Assembly: GCA_029252105.1 (NCBI GenBank)
Contig: JAQXCA010000013.1
Span: forward strand, 1 to 40,952
Direction of reading: 5' to 3'
Origin: Flavobacteriaceae bacterium
GTDB lineage: Bacteria > Bacteroidota > Bacteroidia > Flavobacteriales > Flavobacteriaceae
DNA: 40,952 nucleotides
Under the pieces are notes generated by a model. The model searched no databases. It was not told the DNA's origin and saw only the letters and a list, made by a program, of their open reading frames with translations. Shown in pieces: positions 18,668-29,620 of the stretch. Made by a program: the position numbers and the translations under genes. Within the stretch, counting starts at the first letter, position 1, and every line of letters starts with the position of its first letter.

Positions 18668-20923
18668 ATGAAATTTTTGAACAAAGCTAATATAGTTATA
18701 TTATATGTATTAGTTTTTTTTACAGCCCTTTCATCATGTACCAAACAGGGGACTGAAAACGTCAAAGTATTTACTAATTATGTAAGTCCTTTTATTGGAA
18801 CAGGTGGTCATGGTCACACCTATCCAGGAGCAACTGTTCCTTTTGGAATGCTTCAAGTCAGCCCTGATAATGGTATTTCCGGATGGGACTGGTGTTCGGG
18901 ATATCATATTACAGATTCTATAACGATTGGGTTTAGTCATTTACACTTAAGTGGGGCAGGAATAGGGGATTTAGGCGACATTCGTTTTATGCCTGTAAAC
19001 AAAAAAGTTAATCTAGCTCAGGCTTTTAAAACTAGAGACGATATCCCATTCAAATCAAATTATTCTCATGAGCAAGAAACGGCTGAACCAGGTTATTATA
19101 GTGTCTTTTTAAAAGATTTCAATGTTAAAGCAGAGTTGACCACAGACTTAAGAACAGCGTATCACAACTACACATACACTAAAAATGATACGCAATCCCT
19201 AGTGATTGATTTAGGGTATGCATTCAATTGGGATAAGGTAGAGCTTTCGAGCTTAAAAATAGAAGATAAGTTTACAGTTTCTGGATTTAGACATAGTTCG
19301 GGATGGGCTATTAACCAAAAGGTGTTTTTTGTAGCTAAATTCTCAAAAGCCATTAATAATTTTGATTTGGTTGCTGATGAGCGTTATACTGAAGAAAACA
19401 GCGTCACTGGAATTAAAACATCAGCTCAATTATTTTTTAATAATTTAGGTGAAGATAAATTACGGGTTAAAGTAGGGTTGTCTTCGGTTAGTGTAGCTAA
19501 TGCACTCGAAAATATATCAGACAGTATGCAAAATTTTGAGGTTGCAAAAAATAAGGCCTCTAAAAATTGGAATGAAGCGCTTTCAAAAATTGAAATAGAA
19601 ACCCCTGTAGATTCCTTAAAAACTATTTTTTATACCGCTTTATATCACTCACAGTTGGCGCCTGTCACATTTAGTGATGAAAATGGAGAGTTAAGGCTTG
19701 AAAACGACCGTATTGTGAAGGCTGAAAACTTTACGGCCTACTCAACATTGTCTTTATGGGACACTTTTAGAGCTCAGCAGCCCTTACTAACGTTGTTAGA
19801 GCCCAATCATGTTGCTGATATCATCAATTCTATGTTAGCGTATTATGAGCCTAAAGGCATCCTGCCTGTATGGACTCTTTATGGAAATGAAACCAACACG
19901 ATGACGGGTTATCACTCGATACCGGTTATAGCTGAAGCTTATTTAAAAGGTGTCAAAGGCTTTGATGTTAATAAAGCTTATGAAGCAATGAAGGCCACGA
20001 TGCAGCAAGACGAGCGCGGTCTAGATTACTATAAAAAATACGGCTATATTCCTTGTGAATTTTTAGAAGAATCGGTTACAATAACACTAGAATATGCGTA
20101 TGACGATTGGTGTGTGGCAAAGGTAGCGAAAGCTTTAGGGAAAACAGAGGATTATGACTATTTCATGGATCGATCTAAATCATACACAAATTTATTTGAT
20201 GCTAAGACCGGGTTTATGCGCGGGAAATTTCAAGATGGAAAAACCTGGCGTGAACCTTTTGACCCTAAGCATTCTGCACATAGAATAAAAGCGGATTACA
20301 CAGAAGGTAATGCTTGGCAGCATAGCTGGTTTGTGCCGCATGACGTTGAAAATTTAATAGCCCTACATGGTGGGGATGAAATCTTTGCTAGTAAGTTAGA
20401 ACAACTTTTTACTGAAAGTTCTGAAATTACTGGAGATAATATTTCTAATGATATTTCGGGGTTAATAGGACAGTATGCTCACGGCAACGAGCCAAGCCAT
20501 CACATCGCTTATATGTTTAATCGCGCCAACAAACCTTGGCGTACACAATATTGGGTGCGGGAAATATTAAAAACGCAATACAATACAACTCCAAATGGTT
20601 TGAGTGGAAATGAAGATTGTGGACAAATGTCTGCGTGGTATGTGTTGAGTTCAATGGGCTTGTATTCTATGAACCCAGCTTCAGGAGAATACGAAATAGG
20701 AAGCCCATTATTTGAGAAAACAACCCTCAACGTTTCTGATGATACATTTTTCATAATTGAAGCTGAACATGTTTCAGATACAAATATTTACATCCAATCC
20801 GCCACACTAAACGGAAACGATTTTAATCAGACAGTTATTTCACATCAACAAATTATACAGGGAGGAACTTTGAAATTTGTAATGGGTCCCAAACCGAATA
20901 AAAATTGGGGTATAAAAAATTAA
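18668..20923 (+). CDS. GH92 family alpha-mannosidase-like lipoprotein
   Basis: Lipobox SSC; YVSPFIGTGGHGHTYPGATVPFGMLQVSPD; YTEGNAWQHSWFVPHD; GNEPSHHIAYMFN; GLSGNEDCGQMSAWYVLSSMGLYSMNPASGEYEIGSP. Confidence 0.95.
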   Translation: MKFLNKANIVILYVLVFFTALSSCTKQGTENVKVFTNYVSPFIGTGGHGHTYPGATVPFGMLQVSPDNGISGWDWCSGYHITDSITIGFSHLHLSGAGIGDLGDIRFMPVNKKVNLAQAFKTRDDIPFKSNYSHEQETAEPGYYSVFLKDFNVKAELTTDLRTAYHNYTYTKNDTQSLVIDLGYAFNWDKVELSSLKIEDKFTVSGFRHSSGWAINQKVFFVAKFSKAINNFDLVADERYTEENSVTGIKTSAQLFFNNLGEDKLRVKVGLSSVSVANALENISDSMQNFEVAKNKASKNWNEALSKIEIETPVDSLKTIFYTALYHSQLAPVTFSDENGELRLENDRIVKAENFTAYSTLSLWDTFRAQQPLLTLLEPNHVADIINSMLAYYEPKGILPVWTLYGNETNTMTGYHSIPVIAEAYLKGVKGFDVNKAYEAMKATMQQDERGLDYYKKYGYIPCEFLEESVTITLEYAYDDWCVAKVAKALGKTEDYDYFMDRSKSYTNLFDAKTGFMRGKFQDGKTWREPFDPKHSAHRIKADYTEGNAWQHSWFVPHDVENLIALHGGDEIFASKLEQLFTESSEITGDNISNDISGLIGQYAHGNEPSHHIAYMFNRANKPWRTQYWVREILKTQYNTTPNGLSGNEDCGQMSAWYVLSSMGLYSMNPASGEYEIGSPLFEKTTLNVSDDTFFIIEAEHVSDTNIYIQSATLNGNDFNQTVISHQQIIQGGTLKFVMGPKPNKNWGIKN

Positions 20924-20938
20924 TAAAACAGAAAACGA

Positions 20939-22816
20939 ATGCATAGCATTGACATACTAATTATAGCTTTTTATATCATCTTGACCGTTGGCGTCGGTAT
21001 TTGGGTTTCCAACCGCGCTTCAAAAGGCTTAGACTCCTATTTTCTGGGTGGTAAAAGTATCAAGTGGTATTTCCTAGGGCTGAGTAATGGATCCGGAATG
21101 TTTGATGTTTCAGGAACCGCTTGGATGGTTGGGATCCTTTTTTTATATGGCGTAAAAAGCTTTATGTTTATGTGGCTTTGGCCGATTTGGAATCAGATTT
21201 TTATAATGATGTTTTTAGCCGTTTGGATTAGAAGATCTAACATAATGACAGGTTCAGAATGGATTTTAACGCGTTTTGGAGATAAGAAAGCAGGAAGAGC
21301 GTCGCATATGATTGTTGCTGTGTTTGCGATTATAGCTGCAATAGGATTTATTGCCTACTTTTTTGAAGGCGTTGGAAAATTTATGACCATTATACTGCCT
21401 TGGGATCTTACGCTGCAGATGGGAGCGTCTGTGCTTTTAAACTCCGAGCAGTCTTATGCATTTATCATTATATTTTTAACAACTATTTATACGGTCAAAG
21501 GCGGTATGTTTTCAGTTGTAGCAACAGAAGTACTTCAATATGGCATCATGGTTATTGCAGGGTTGTTGGTCGTAGGATACAGTTTCTTTGCTATTAGTGA
21601 TGTTGAGATTAATAGCGTGATTACTGAAGAATGGCGTAATGTATTTTTTGGTTGGGAACTGGAAACGCATTGGAGTGACAAGTATCAAGCCTTTAATGAT
21701 TTAATTGATTCTGAAGGCTTTAAAATGTTTGGGGCTTTTATTGGGATGACGTTATTTAAGGGGTTTTTCGCAAGTTTAGCGGGCCCAACCCCTAGCTTTG
21801 ATATGCAACGAATTCTCTCTACAAAAACAGTCAAAGAAGCGGCCTACATGAGTGGTTTTACAAACTTAATATTATTTATTCCAAGGTATTTATTGATTGG
21901 AGGAATTGTTGTTATCGCTTTGGTTAGTTTAAGTCCAGAAATGATTGGGAACTCCTCATTTACTGGAGTTGATTTAGAGGTGTTATTGCCTAAAGTTATT
22001 AACTTCCATGTGCCAGTTGGAGTTAAGGGGTTATTATTAGCAGGATTATTAGCAGCATTCATGTCTACTTTTTCAGCTTTTGTAAATGCTGGCCCTGCCT
22101 ATATAGTGAATGATATTTACAAGAAATATTTCAAACCAAATGCGTCAAGTAAACATTATCTCAGGGCGAGTCATATAGCGTCATTTGCTGTAGTTGCTCT
22201 AGGTGTTTTTATGGGCTTTTTTGCAGATTCAATTAATTCATTAACCTTATGGATTACGTCGGCACTTTTTGGAGGTTATGTCGCCTCAAATTTCTTGAAG
22301 TGGATTTGGTGGCGTTTTAATGGTTGGGGGTATTTCTGGGGCATGCTTTCAGGTTTAATTATAGCATCTCTCCAGTTTTTATTAGACCAAAATAAAGGGA
22401 ATTTCGTTGAAGATTCGCTCCTTTTTGAACTGTCACATATGCAAGCTATTTATTTGTTTCCTATCATTTTTATCGTTTCATTAGTAGGCTCTTTTTTAGG
22501 TACTTTTCTTTCAGAACCAACAGAAATGAAGACTTTAAAATCCTTTTACAAAACAGTGAGACCTTGGGGATGGTGGGGCCCAGTTTATAAAGAATTACAG
22601 CAAGAAGAGGGTATAGTAAAGAAAAATACTGATTTTTGGAACGACATGTTCAATTGTGCCATTGGAATTATTTGGCAATCGAGTATGATTGTTATGCCTA
22701 TCTATTTTGTAATTCGAGATTATCCAAAAGGATTAATCGCCTCAGCAGTGTTTGTAATTACAACATTAGTACTTAAATTTACATGGTTAGATAAAGTAAA
22801 ACGAATTACAGATTAA
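20939..22816 (+). CDS. SSS-family sodium:solute symporter
   Basis: DILIIAFYIILTVGVGIWVSNRASKGLDSYFLGGKSIKWYFLGLSNGSGMFD; many TM segments; LLAGLLAAFMSTFSAFVNAGPAYIVNDIYKKY. Confidence 0.93.
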   Translation: MHSIDILIIAFYIILTVGVGIWVSNRASKGLDSYFLGGKSIKWYFLGLSNGSGMFDVSGTAWMVGILFLYGVKSFMFMWLWPIWNQIFIMMFLAVWIRRSNIMTGSEWILTRFGDKKAGRASHMIVAVFAIIAAIGFIAYFFEGVGKFMTIILPWDLTLQMGASVLLNSEQSYAFIIIFLTTIYTVKGGMFSVVATEVLQYGIMVIAGLLVVGYSFFAISDVEINSVITEEWRNVFFGWELETHWSDKYQAFNDLIDSEGFKMFGAFIGMTLFKGFFASLAGPTPSFDMQRILSTKTVKEAAYMSGFTNLILFIPRYLLIGGIVVIALVSLSPEMIGNSSFTGVDLEVLLPKVINFHVPVGVKGLLLAGLLAAFMSTFSAFVNAGPAYIVNDIYKKYFKPNASSKHYLRASHIASFAVVALGVFMGFFADSINSLTLWITSALFGGYVASNFLKWIWWRFNGWGYFWGMLSGLIIASLQFLLDQNKGNFVEDSLLFELSHMQAIYLFPIIFIVSLVGSFLGTFLSEPTEMKTLKSFYKTVRPWGWWGPVYKELQQEEGIVKKNTDFWNDMFNCAIGIIWQSSMIVMPIYFVIRDYPKGLIASAVFVITTLVLKFTWLDKVKRITD

Positions 22817-22819
22817 ATA

Positions 22820-23803
22820 ATGAATTCAACTCAAGATAAAGTAGATATACCATGGCAAGATAAACCAGCTGGTAGCCAAGATGTAATGTGGCGTTATAGC
22901 GAAAATCCCATCATAGACCGCTACGCTATTCCAACCTCTAATAGTATTTTTAACAGTGCTGTTGTTCCTTTTAAGGACGGATACGCAGGTGTTTTTAGAT
23001 GTGATAACAAAGCGGTCCAAATGGATATTTTCGCAGGATTTAGTAAAAATGGTATTGATTGGGATATTAATTACGAGCCTATTAAAATGCTAGCGGGTAA
23101 TACTGAGATGATTGATTCCGATTATAAATACGACCCAAGAGTTGTTTTTATTGAAGATCGATATTGGATCACCTGGTGCAATGGCTATAATGGACCAACT
23201 ATCGGAATAGGATATACCTTTGACTTTGTAGAATTTTTTCAGTGTGAAAATGCATTTTTACCATTCAATAGAAATGGAGTGTTGTTTCCACAGAAAATAA
23301 ATGGAAAGTACGCAATGCTAAGTCGTCCAAGTGATAATGGACACACCCCTTTCGGAGATATTTATATTAGCTATAGTCCAGATATGAAATATTGGGGAGA
23401 ACACCGCTGCGTCATGAAAGCAACGCCTTTTGAAGATAGCGCCTGGCAATGTACCAAAATTGGTGCAGGACCAATACCAATTCTTACCGATGAAGGATGG
23501 CTTATGATTTATCATGGTGTTATAAATACCTGTAATGGATTTCGATATGCTATGGGCTCGGCACTTTTAGATACACACCAACCCGATACGGTTAAGTACA
23601 GGACGCAACCCTACCTGTTAGGCCCTGCAGAACAGTATGAAATGGTTGGCGATGTACCAAATGTTGTTTTTCCTTGTGCTGCTTTACATGATGTTGAGGA
23701 CGATAAATTAGTTGTATATTATGGTGCTGCCGACACGGCTGTAGCTATTGCGTTTGGTCATTTGAGCGAAGTGGTTGAATTCACAAAAGAAAACAGTTTA
23801 TAG
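22820..23803 (+). CDS. GH130 family beta-mannoside phosphorylase-like enzyme (no signal peptide)
   Basis: [101 protein letters not shown]. Confidence 0.9.
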   Translation: MNSTQDKVDIPWQDKPAGSQDVMWRYSENPIIDRYAIPTSNSIFNSAVVPFKDGYAGVFRCDNKAVQMDIFAGFSKNGIDWDINYEPIKMLAGNTEMIDSDYKYDPRVVFIEDRYWITWCNGYNGPTIGIGYTFDFVEFFQCENAFLPFNRNGVLFPQKINGKYAMLSRPSDNGHTPFGDIYISYSPDMKYWGEHRCVMKATPFEDSAWQCTKIGAGPIPILTDEGWLMIYHGVINTCNGFRYAMGSALLDTHQPDTVKYRTQPYLLGPAEQYEMVGDVPNVVFPCAALHDVEDDKLVVYYGAADTAVAIAFGHLSEVVEFTKENSL

Positions 23804-24877
23804 ATGAGTCTTATTAAAATAACGTGTCTATTTTTTTTGACGGTGCTTGTATCTAATGTAAGTGCTCAATCAGATTTTGTTATTCGCCCTAATGCCTACA
23901 CTGCTTATAAAACTCAAGATGCCATAACTATAGACGGTAAGCCTGATGAGTTGGTTTGGGATAGTATAGAATGGTCCTCAGATTTTATAGATATAGAAGG
24001 TGTGAAAACGCCAAAGTATCAAACCAATGTGAAAATTGTTTGGGATGACACTTACTTTTATATTCTAGCGAAAATTGAAGAGCCCCATGTGTGGGCAGAT
24101 ATCACTCAACACGATGCTGTTATTTTTCATAATAACGATTTCGAAGTTTTTATAGACCCAGATGGGGATACGCATAACTACTATGAGCTTGAAATCAATG
24201 CTTTAAACACTGTTTGGGATTTATTTATTACCAAGCCATACCGAGAATTAAACTCGCCTGTTCTAAATGATTGGCATATTACAGGATTAAAATCTGCCGT
24301 ACATATTGACGGCACTTTAAATGATGCGTCAGATACAGATAAAGGCTGGACGCTAGAAATGGCGATTCCATGGTCGGTTTATAAGACTTCCTATTATCAG
24401 GATGTTGTTCCTAGAGATACCTTTTGGCGTGTCAATTTTTCCAGAGTTAACTGGGACTATGAACTAACTGATGGTGTTTACTCTAGAAAAAAAGATTTAA
24501 AAGGTGCTTTTTTACATGAATACAATTGGGTGTGGTCGCCGCAAGGCGTTGTGAACATGCATGAACCAGAAAAGTGGGGTTATGTGTATTTTTCATCCTC
24601 GCAAGCGGGTACTGAAACACCATTTGAAATTCCAAAAGATGAAGATATTAAATGGGCGTTATATAAAATGTATAGCGCTCAAAAGGCCTATTTTTCTAAA
24701 ACGAATCAATGGTTAACTTCCATTGAAAGCATACAGTCAACGCCAGTCATTTTATATGGAAAAACCCTTTATCCTACCATTGAAAACTATAGTGATGGCT
24801 GGATAATTACATTAAAAAGCCCATTTACAAATAGACTATTAAGTATCACAGAAGATGGAAAATTTAAAATTAAATAG
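23804..24877 (+). CDS. Secreted CBM9-like (carbohydrate-binding family 9-like) protein
   Basis: Signal peptide; AITIDGKPDELVWDSIEWSSDFIDIEG...IVWDDTYFYILAKIEEPHVWADI...NDFEVFIDPDGDTHNYYELEINALNTVWDL. ATG immediately follows the upstream TAG. Confidence 0.85.
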   Translation: MSLIKITCLFFLTVLVSNVSAQSDFVIRPNAYTAYKTQDAITIDGKPDELVWDSIEWSSDFIDIEGVKTPKYQTNVKIVWDDTYFYILAKIEEPHVWADITQHDAVIFHNNDFEVFIDPDGDTHNYYELEINALNTVWDLFITKPYRELNSPVLNDWHITGLKSAVHIDGTLNDASDTDKGWTLEMAIPWSVYKTSYYQDVVPRDTFWRVNFSRVNWDYELTDGVYSRKKDLKGAFLHEYNWVWSPQGVVNMHEPEKWGYVYFSSSQAGTETPFEIPKDEDIKWALYKMYSAQKAYFSKTNQWLTSIESIQSTPVILYGKTLYPTIENYSDGWIITLKSPFTNRLLSITEDGKFKIK

Positions 24878-24884
24878 ATTGATT

Positions 24885-26000
24885 ATGAACATCAAACACG
24901 CACTACTTTTTACAGCAATTCTTTCTGTTGTTGCTTGTAATACCAAAGATAACAACAAGATTATTTCAGAAAATAATCAGACAGAAAAGATTCGAGCATT
25001 TGAATTTGCAACTTGGATCACATCTGACAAAGAAAAGTCAACTGATTTATATGCTGCTGAATTTAAAAAATATAAAGACCATGGTATTGACGAGGTTTTG
25101 ATAAACACATTAACGGATCCAAGGGAACTTGAACGATTGGTGCCTATTGCAAAAGCAGCAGGTTTAAATGTACATGCATGGATTATGACCATGAACAGAC
25201 CAGGAGATTCCATAGCACTTAAACATCCGGAATGGTATGCGGTGAGTAAAGAAGGAAAATCATGTTATGATACAAGACCTTATGTCGATTATTATCAATG
25301 GTTGTGTCCAAACAGAGAAGCATCGCGAAATCATATTTTAGGACTTATTGAAGGGTTGGCAAAAGTAGAAGGTATAGAGAGTGTACATCTTGATTATATT
25401 CGTTTTTCAGATATCTTTTTACCTATTGGTTTATTGCCTAAATACAATTTAGTACAAGATACTGAACTCCCAGAATTTGATTTTTGCTATTGTGAGGTTT
25501 GTATTTCTAAATTTGAAGATATACACCATAAAAATCCGAAGGATTCCCCTAACACCTCTATTGACATGGAATGGAAAAATTTCAGATTAAATAGTGTTAA
25601 AAAGATTGTCGATGATGCTTACAGTGTAGCAAAAAAGAATAATAAAAAATTAACAGCAGCCGTATTCCCGTATCCAGAAATGGCGGACCATATGGTGCGG
25701 CAACGATGGGACAAGTGGAATATTGATGAGGTGTATCCAATGATTTATCATGGATTTTATAATGAAGAAGTTGATTGGATTGGCTATGCCACGAAACAAG
25801 GCGTTGGCGATGTTGAAGCTGAAAATATTGCACTCAATACTGGGGTGTATATCCCCGATTTTAAATCTTCGGAAGAATTAAAGCAAGCCATACTACTAGC
25901 TAAAGAAAATGGAGCCAAAGGCATCACTTTTTATGATGGACCAACATTAACAGCGGCGTATTTACAAACGATAAAAGAGACAAAGGAGGGATTAAAATAA
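24885..26000 (+). CDS. Putative glycoside hydrolase (GHL10/DUF187-like TIM barrel) lipoprotein
   Basis: ATG 24885 (MNIKHALLFTAILSVVACNTKD, lipobox) preferred over the ORF start 24855, which lacks a clean signal peptide; RAFEFATWITSDKE; GLNVHAWIMTMNRPGD; IESVHLDYIRFSD; VYPMIYHGFY. Confidence 0.7.
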   Translation: MNIKHALLFTAILSVVACNTKDNNKIISENNQTEKIRAFEFATWITSDKEKSTDLYAAEFKKYKDHGIDEVLINTLTDPRELERLVPIAKAAGLNVHAWIMTMNRPGDSIALKHPEWYAVSKEGKSCYDTRPYVDYYQWLCPNREASRNHILGLIEGLAKVEGIESVHLDYIRFSDIFLPIGLLPKYNLVQDTELPEFDFCYCEVCISKFEDIHHKNPKDSPNTSIDMEWKNFRLNSVKKIVDDAYSVAKKNNKKLTAAVFPYPEMADHMVRQRWDKWNIDEVYPMIYHGFYNEEVDWIGYATKQGVGDVEAENIALNTGVYIPDFKSSEELKQAILLAKENGAKGITFYDGPTLTAAYLQTIKETKEGLK

Positions 26001-26079
26001 TATCTTATAATAAAGAATGGTTAATATTTATTTTTAACTTTAGAAATATTTAGTAAATAAAGTTTAAAATTTATAAATT

Positions 26080-27090
26080 ATGTCTAATAGAAGAAGTTTT
26101 ATAAAAAAAGCCACTTTAGGGAGTATTGGAATGTCCACCATAAATTCTTGGTCTTCAGCCTTGACAGCAAACCAAGAAAAAACTGCTGAAAAAAAACTTA
26201 AAAAGCCTTTAATTATTTCTACATGGAATCATGGATTTTCAGCGAATGCGGAAGCATTGAAACAGTTAGAAAATGGGAAACCAGCGCTTGATGCTATTGT
26301 TTCAGGGGTTGGGGTTTGTGAGGCTGATCCTGATAATCGGAGTGTTGGATACGGCGGACTTCCTGATAGAGAAGGCCATGTCACATTAGATGCCTGTATC
26401 ATGGATCATAAAAGCAATTGTGGATCGGTTTCTTTTTTACAAGAGATAAAGCACCCTATAGCCGTCGCTAAAAAAGTGTTAGAAGAAACGTCTCATGTTA
26501 TGCTAAGTGGAAAAGGCGCACAAGATTTTGCTTTGTCTCAAGGGTTTCTAAAAGAAAATTTATTAACGTCTGAATCTGAAAATGATTGGAAAGAGTGGCT
26601 AAAAAAATCAAAATACAAGCCTGTCATTAACATGGAAAACCACGACACTATTAGCATGCTTGTCTTAGATGAAAACGGTGATTTATCAGGGGGGTGTACA
26701 ACGAGTGGTGCTGCTTGGAAAATGCATGGTCGGGTAGGAGATTCTCCTATTATAGGTGCTGGATTGTTTTTAGACAATGAAGTCGGAGCTGCTGCTGCTA
26801 CAGGGTTGGGCGAAGCTGTTATTCGCACCGCTGGCAGTGCTATGGTGGTAGAGTTAATGCGTCAAGGAAAATCACCTTTTGAAGCTTGTAAGGAAATAGT
26901 TGAACGCATATACAATAAGCATAAAAACCATAAAGACATGGACTATCTACAAGTAGGATTTATTGCGGTTAATAAAAATGGAGAACATGGTGGGTATAGT
27001 CTACGATCTGGATTTAATTTTGCCGTTTATGATTCAGAGAATGGAAATCGAATGGAGGACTCACAATTTAAAATGTCTTGGGATAATTAA
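26080..27090 (+). CDS. N4-(beta-N-acetylglucosaminyl)-L-asparaginase (glycosylasparaginase), Tat-like signal
   Basis: MSNRRSFIKKATLGSIGMS; WNHGFSANAEALKQLENGKPALDAIVSGVGVCEADP; NHDTISMLVLDENGDLSGGCTTSGAAWKMHGRVGDSPIIGAGLFLDNEVGAAAATGLGE. Confidence 0.93.
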   Translation: MSNRRSFIKKATLGSIGMSTINSWSSALTANQEKTAEKKLKKPLIISTWNHGFSANAEALKQLENGKPALDAIVSGVGVCEADPDNRSVGYGGLPDREGHVTLDACIMDHKSNCGSVSFLQEIKHPIAVAKKVLEETSHVMLSGKGAQDFALSQGFLKENLLTSESENDWKEWLKKSKYKPVINMENHDTISMLVLDENGDLSGGCTTSGAAWKMHGRVGDSPIIGAGLFLDNEVGAAAATGLGEAVIRTAGSAMVVELMRQGKSPFEACKEIVERIYNKHKNHKDMDYLQVGFIAVNKNGEHGGYSLRSGFNFAVYDSENGNRMEDSQFKMSWDN

Positions 27091-27098
27091 AAAATAAT

Positions 27099-29369
27099 AT
27101 GATTAGACATATTTTCATAAAAATAAGTAGCGTTTTAGTTGTAATGAGTGTATTAGTGTTGACGTCCTGCAAAAAGCACAACAGTTCCGAAAATACACAG
27201 TCTCTTGATTTCGTGGAGTATGTCAATCCTTTTATTGGCACGTCAAATTTTGGAGCCACAAACCCAGGCGCTATTGCACCTAGAGGGATGGTAAGTGTAT
27301 CGCCATTTAATGTTGCTGGTCCTCAAAACTTGCCTTTAGAAAAAGACAGTAGATGGTTGTCCACCCCTTATGTCTATGAAAACACCTTTCTAAGTGGTTT
27401 TTCTCATGTAAATTTAAGCGGGGTTGGCTGTCCTGATTTAGGCGTTATTTTAACGATGCCTACCACAGGTGCTTTAGAAACAGATTATTTAAAGTATGGG
27501 AGTACTTACAGCGACGAAGTTTCAAAAGCCGGTTATTATAGTAATACTATAAATAAATACGATGTAAAAGTAGAAACGACAGCCACAACAAGAACGGGCA
27601 TTAGTAAGTACTTGTTTCCAAAAGGGAAATCAAATATCCTTTTAAATTTAGGATTAGGACTCACCAATGAACAAGGGGCGACTGTTAAAGTTGTTTCGCC
27701 TACAGAAATTGAAGGGATGCGTCAAGTAGGGGCTTTTTGTTACTACAAATCTGAGGAATCTTATCCCGTATATTTTGTGGCAAAATTTAGCAAGCCGTCA
27801 AATGAATTTGGAATTTGGAAAAATTCTGCAAAAGAAAAAGGAGTAGAAAGTCAGTGGATGCCTTATAACGGAAAAACAAGAGTCTACAAAAATTACAGAA
27901 AGGATATTATTGGCGATAGTATTGGCGCCTATATGCGTTACGACTTTAAAGAGCCGACGTCTGTGGAAGTTAAAATTGCTGTTTCTTATGTGAGTATTGA
28001 AAACGCTCGAGAAAATTTAGAAAAAGAGACTAAAGGATTATCTTTTGAAGATGTGTACAAGCAAACGTCATCTAAATGGAACAATCTTCTCTCCAAAATT
28101 ATAGTAGAGGGAGACTCTAAGGACGACAAAACGATATTTTATACAGCCTTATATCACACGTTGATTCATCCAAATATATTGAATGATGTGAACGGAGAAT
28201 ACCCCAAAATGGGAACGAGAGAAACCCTAAAAACAGCGGGTACACGTTTTACCGTTTTCTCTTTGTGGGATACCTACAGAAATTTACATTCCTTGATGTC
28301 TTTGGTGTATCCCAAGCAACAATCAGATATGGTAAAAAGCATGCTGTCTGTTTATGATGAAAGTGGCTGGTTACCGAAATGGGAGTTAAATGCCACAGAA
28401 ACTACGACCATGGTAGGCGATCCAGCAGGAATAATTATAGCCGACACCTATTTGCGGGGGATTCAAGATTTTGATGTAGAGAAAGCCTATGAAGCTATGA
28501 CTAAAAGCGCAACTCAACTCGAAAATAACGCACTCAGACCCGGGATAAAAGAATATATAGAAAGAGGATATTTAACAACTGCCTCCACAAAAAGTGGCTC
28601 CGTTTCTACAACTCAAGAATACAACACGACCGACTTTGCTATTGCGCAATTAGCAAAAGCGCTGAATAAAAAAGAAGATGAGGTGTTTTACAGAGAGCGT
28701 TCTGTTTCATATCGAAAGCTTTTTGATAAACAGTTTAATTTATTGCGCCCGAAGAATGATGACAATTCGTGGGTTAGACCATTCAATCCTGAAACGGGGG
28801 CTAATTTTCAAAAGAATTTAGGGTTTATTGAGGGAAATTCATGGCAATATACGTTTATGGTGGCCCATGACACCAAAGGATTAATGCAATTAATGGGAAG
28901 CGAGGAAGCGTATTCTAATCAACTTCAAAAGGTTTTTGATGCAGGGCAATTTGATATGGCTAACGAACCCGACATTGGATATCCTTATTTATTTAATTAT
29001 GTAAAAGGTGAAGAATGGCGTACTCAAAAAACAGTTTCAGAACTTATTAAAAAACATTTTAAAAACACCCCCGATGGCTTGCCAGGAAATGATGATACAG
29101 GCACTATGTCTGCATGGTTGATTTATAGCATGATGGGGATATATCCGATAAGCCCCGCTTCGCCGGTTTATACGCTTACTGCTTCCGTATTTGATAAGAT
29201 CACTATTCAATTAGATAGTAGATATTATGACCACCCTTATCTGGTGATTGAAAAAGAGGGAAAAGGAGCCATTAAACAATTCAAATTAGGGGAAGAAACT
29301 TACAAACGTTTTTTTGTAAATCATCCTGAGTTAGTTCAATCAAATTACTTAAAAATTAATCTAGAATAA
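27099..29369 (+). CDS. GH92 family alpha-mannosidase-like lipoprotein (second copy)
   Basis: Lipobox LTSC; YVNPFIGTSNFGATNPGAIAPRGMVSVSPFN; FIEGNSWQYTFMVAHD; GLPGNDDTGTMSAWLIYSMMGIYPISPASPVYTLTA. Confidence 0.95.
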   Translation: MIRHIFIKISSVLVVMSVLVLTSCKKHNSSENTQSLDFVEYVNPFIGTSNFGATNPGAIAPRGMVSVSPFNVAGPQNLPLEKDSRWLSTPYVYENTFLSGFSHVNLSGVGCPDLGVILTMPTTGALETDYLKYGSTYSDEVSKAGYYSNTINKYDVKVETTATTRTGISKYLFPKGKSNILLNLGLGLTNEQGATVKVVSPTEIEGMRQVGAFCYYKSEESYPVYFVAKFSKPSNEFGIWKNSAKEKGVESQWMPYNGKTRVYKNYRKDIIGDSIGAYMRYDFKEPTSVEVKIAVSYVSIENARENLEKETKGLSFEDVYKQTSSKWNNLLSKIIVEGDSKDDKTIFYTALYHTLIHPNILNDVNGEYPKMGTRETLKTAGTRFTVFSLWDTYRNLHSLMSLVYPKQQSDMVKSMLSVYDESGWLPKWELNATETTTMVGDPAGIIIADTYLRGIQDFDVEKAYEAMTKSATQLENNALRPGIKEYIERGYLTTASTKSGSVSTTQEYNTTDFAIAQLAKALNKKEDEVFYRERSVSYRKLFDKQFNLLRPKNDDNSWVRPFNPETGANFQKNLGFIEGNSWQYTFMVAHDTKGLMQLMGSEEAYSNQLQKVFDAGQFDMANEPDIGYPYLFNYVKGEEWRTQKTVSELIKKHFKNTPDGLPGNDDTGTMSAWLIYSMMGIYPISPASPVYTLTASVFDKITIQLDSRYYDHPYLVIEKEGKGAIKQFKLGEETYKRFFVNHPELVQSNYLKINLE

Positions 29370-29547
29370 GATCGTTTATTGCGTGTTTATTTTCTACGTT
29401 TAACTAATTGCGCCTGCTTGAGTATATTAAAAACAATAGTTTACGATTTTTATAGTTGTTGATTAATTCTCTGTTTTTATGTGTTAGTACGTCTGTTTGG
29501 TGTCAAATAATAACAAAAAATTAACATACGCCTTATTTCATGTGTTA

Positions 29548-29583
29548 TTTGTCGAAAACATTAATTTACTACTATTAGTTTTG
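29548..29583 (+). promoter_or_regulatory. Candidate Bacteroidota sigma-A-type promoter upstream of susC-like gene
   Basis: TTTG (29548-29551) and TAGTTTTG (29576-29583, TANNTTTG match), 24-nt spacing, 37 nt before the ATG. Confidence 0.45.
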
Positions 29584-29620
29584 TTTAATTTTAAAAACAT
29601 AATAATCAAACAATAAAATT

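Noticed and set aside
24855-24884. Upstream start (24855) for the putative hydrolase
   Set aside because: The ATG at 24885 gives a clean lipoprotein signal peptide; 24855 adds 10 residues overlapping the upstream gene.
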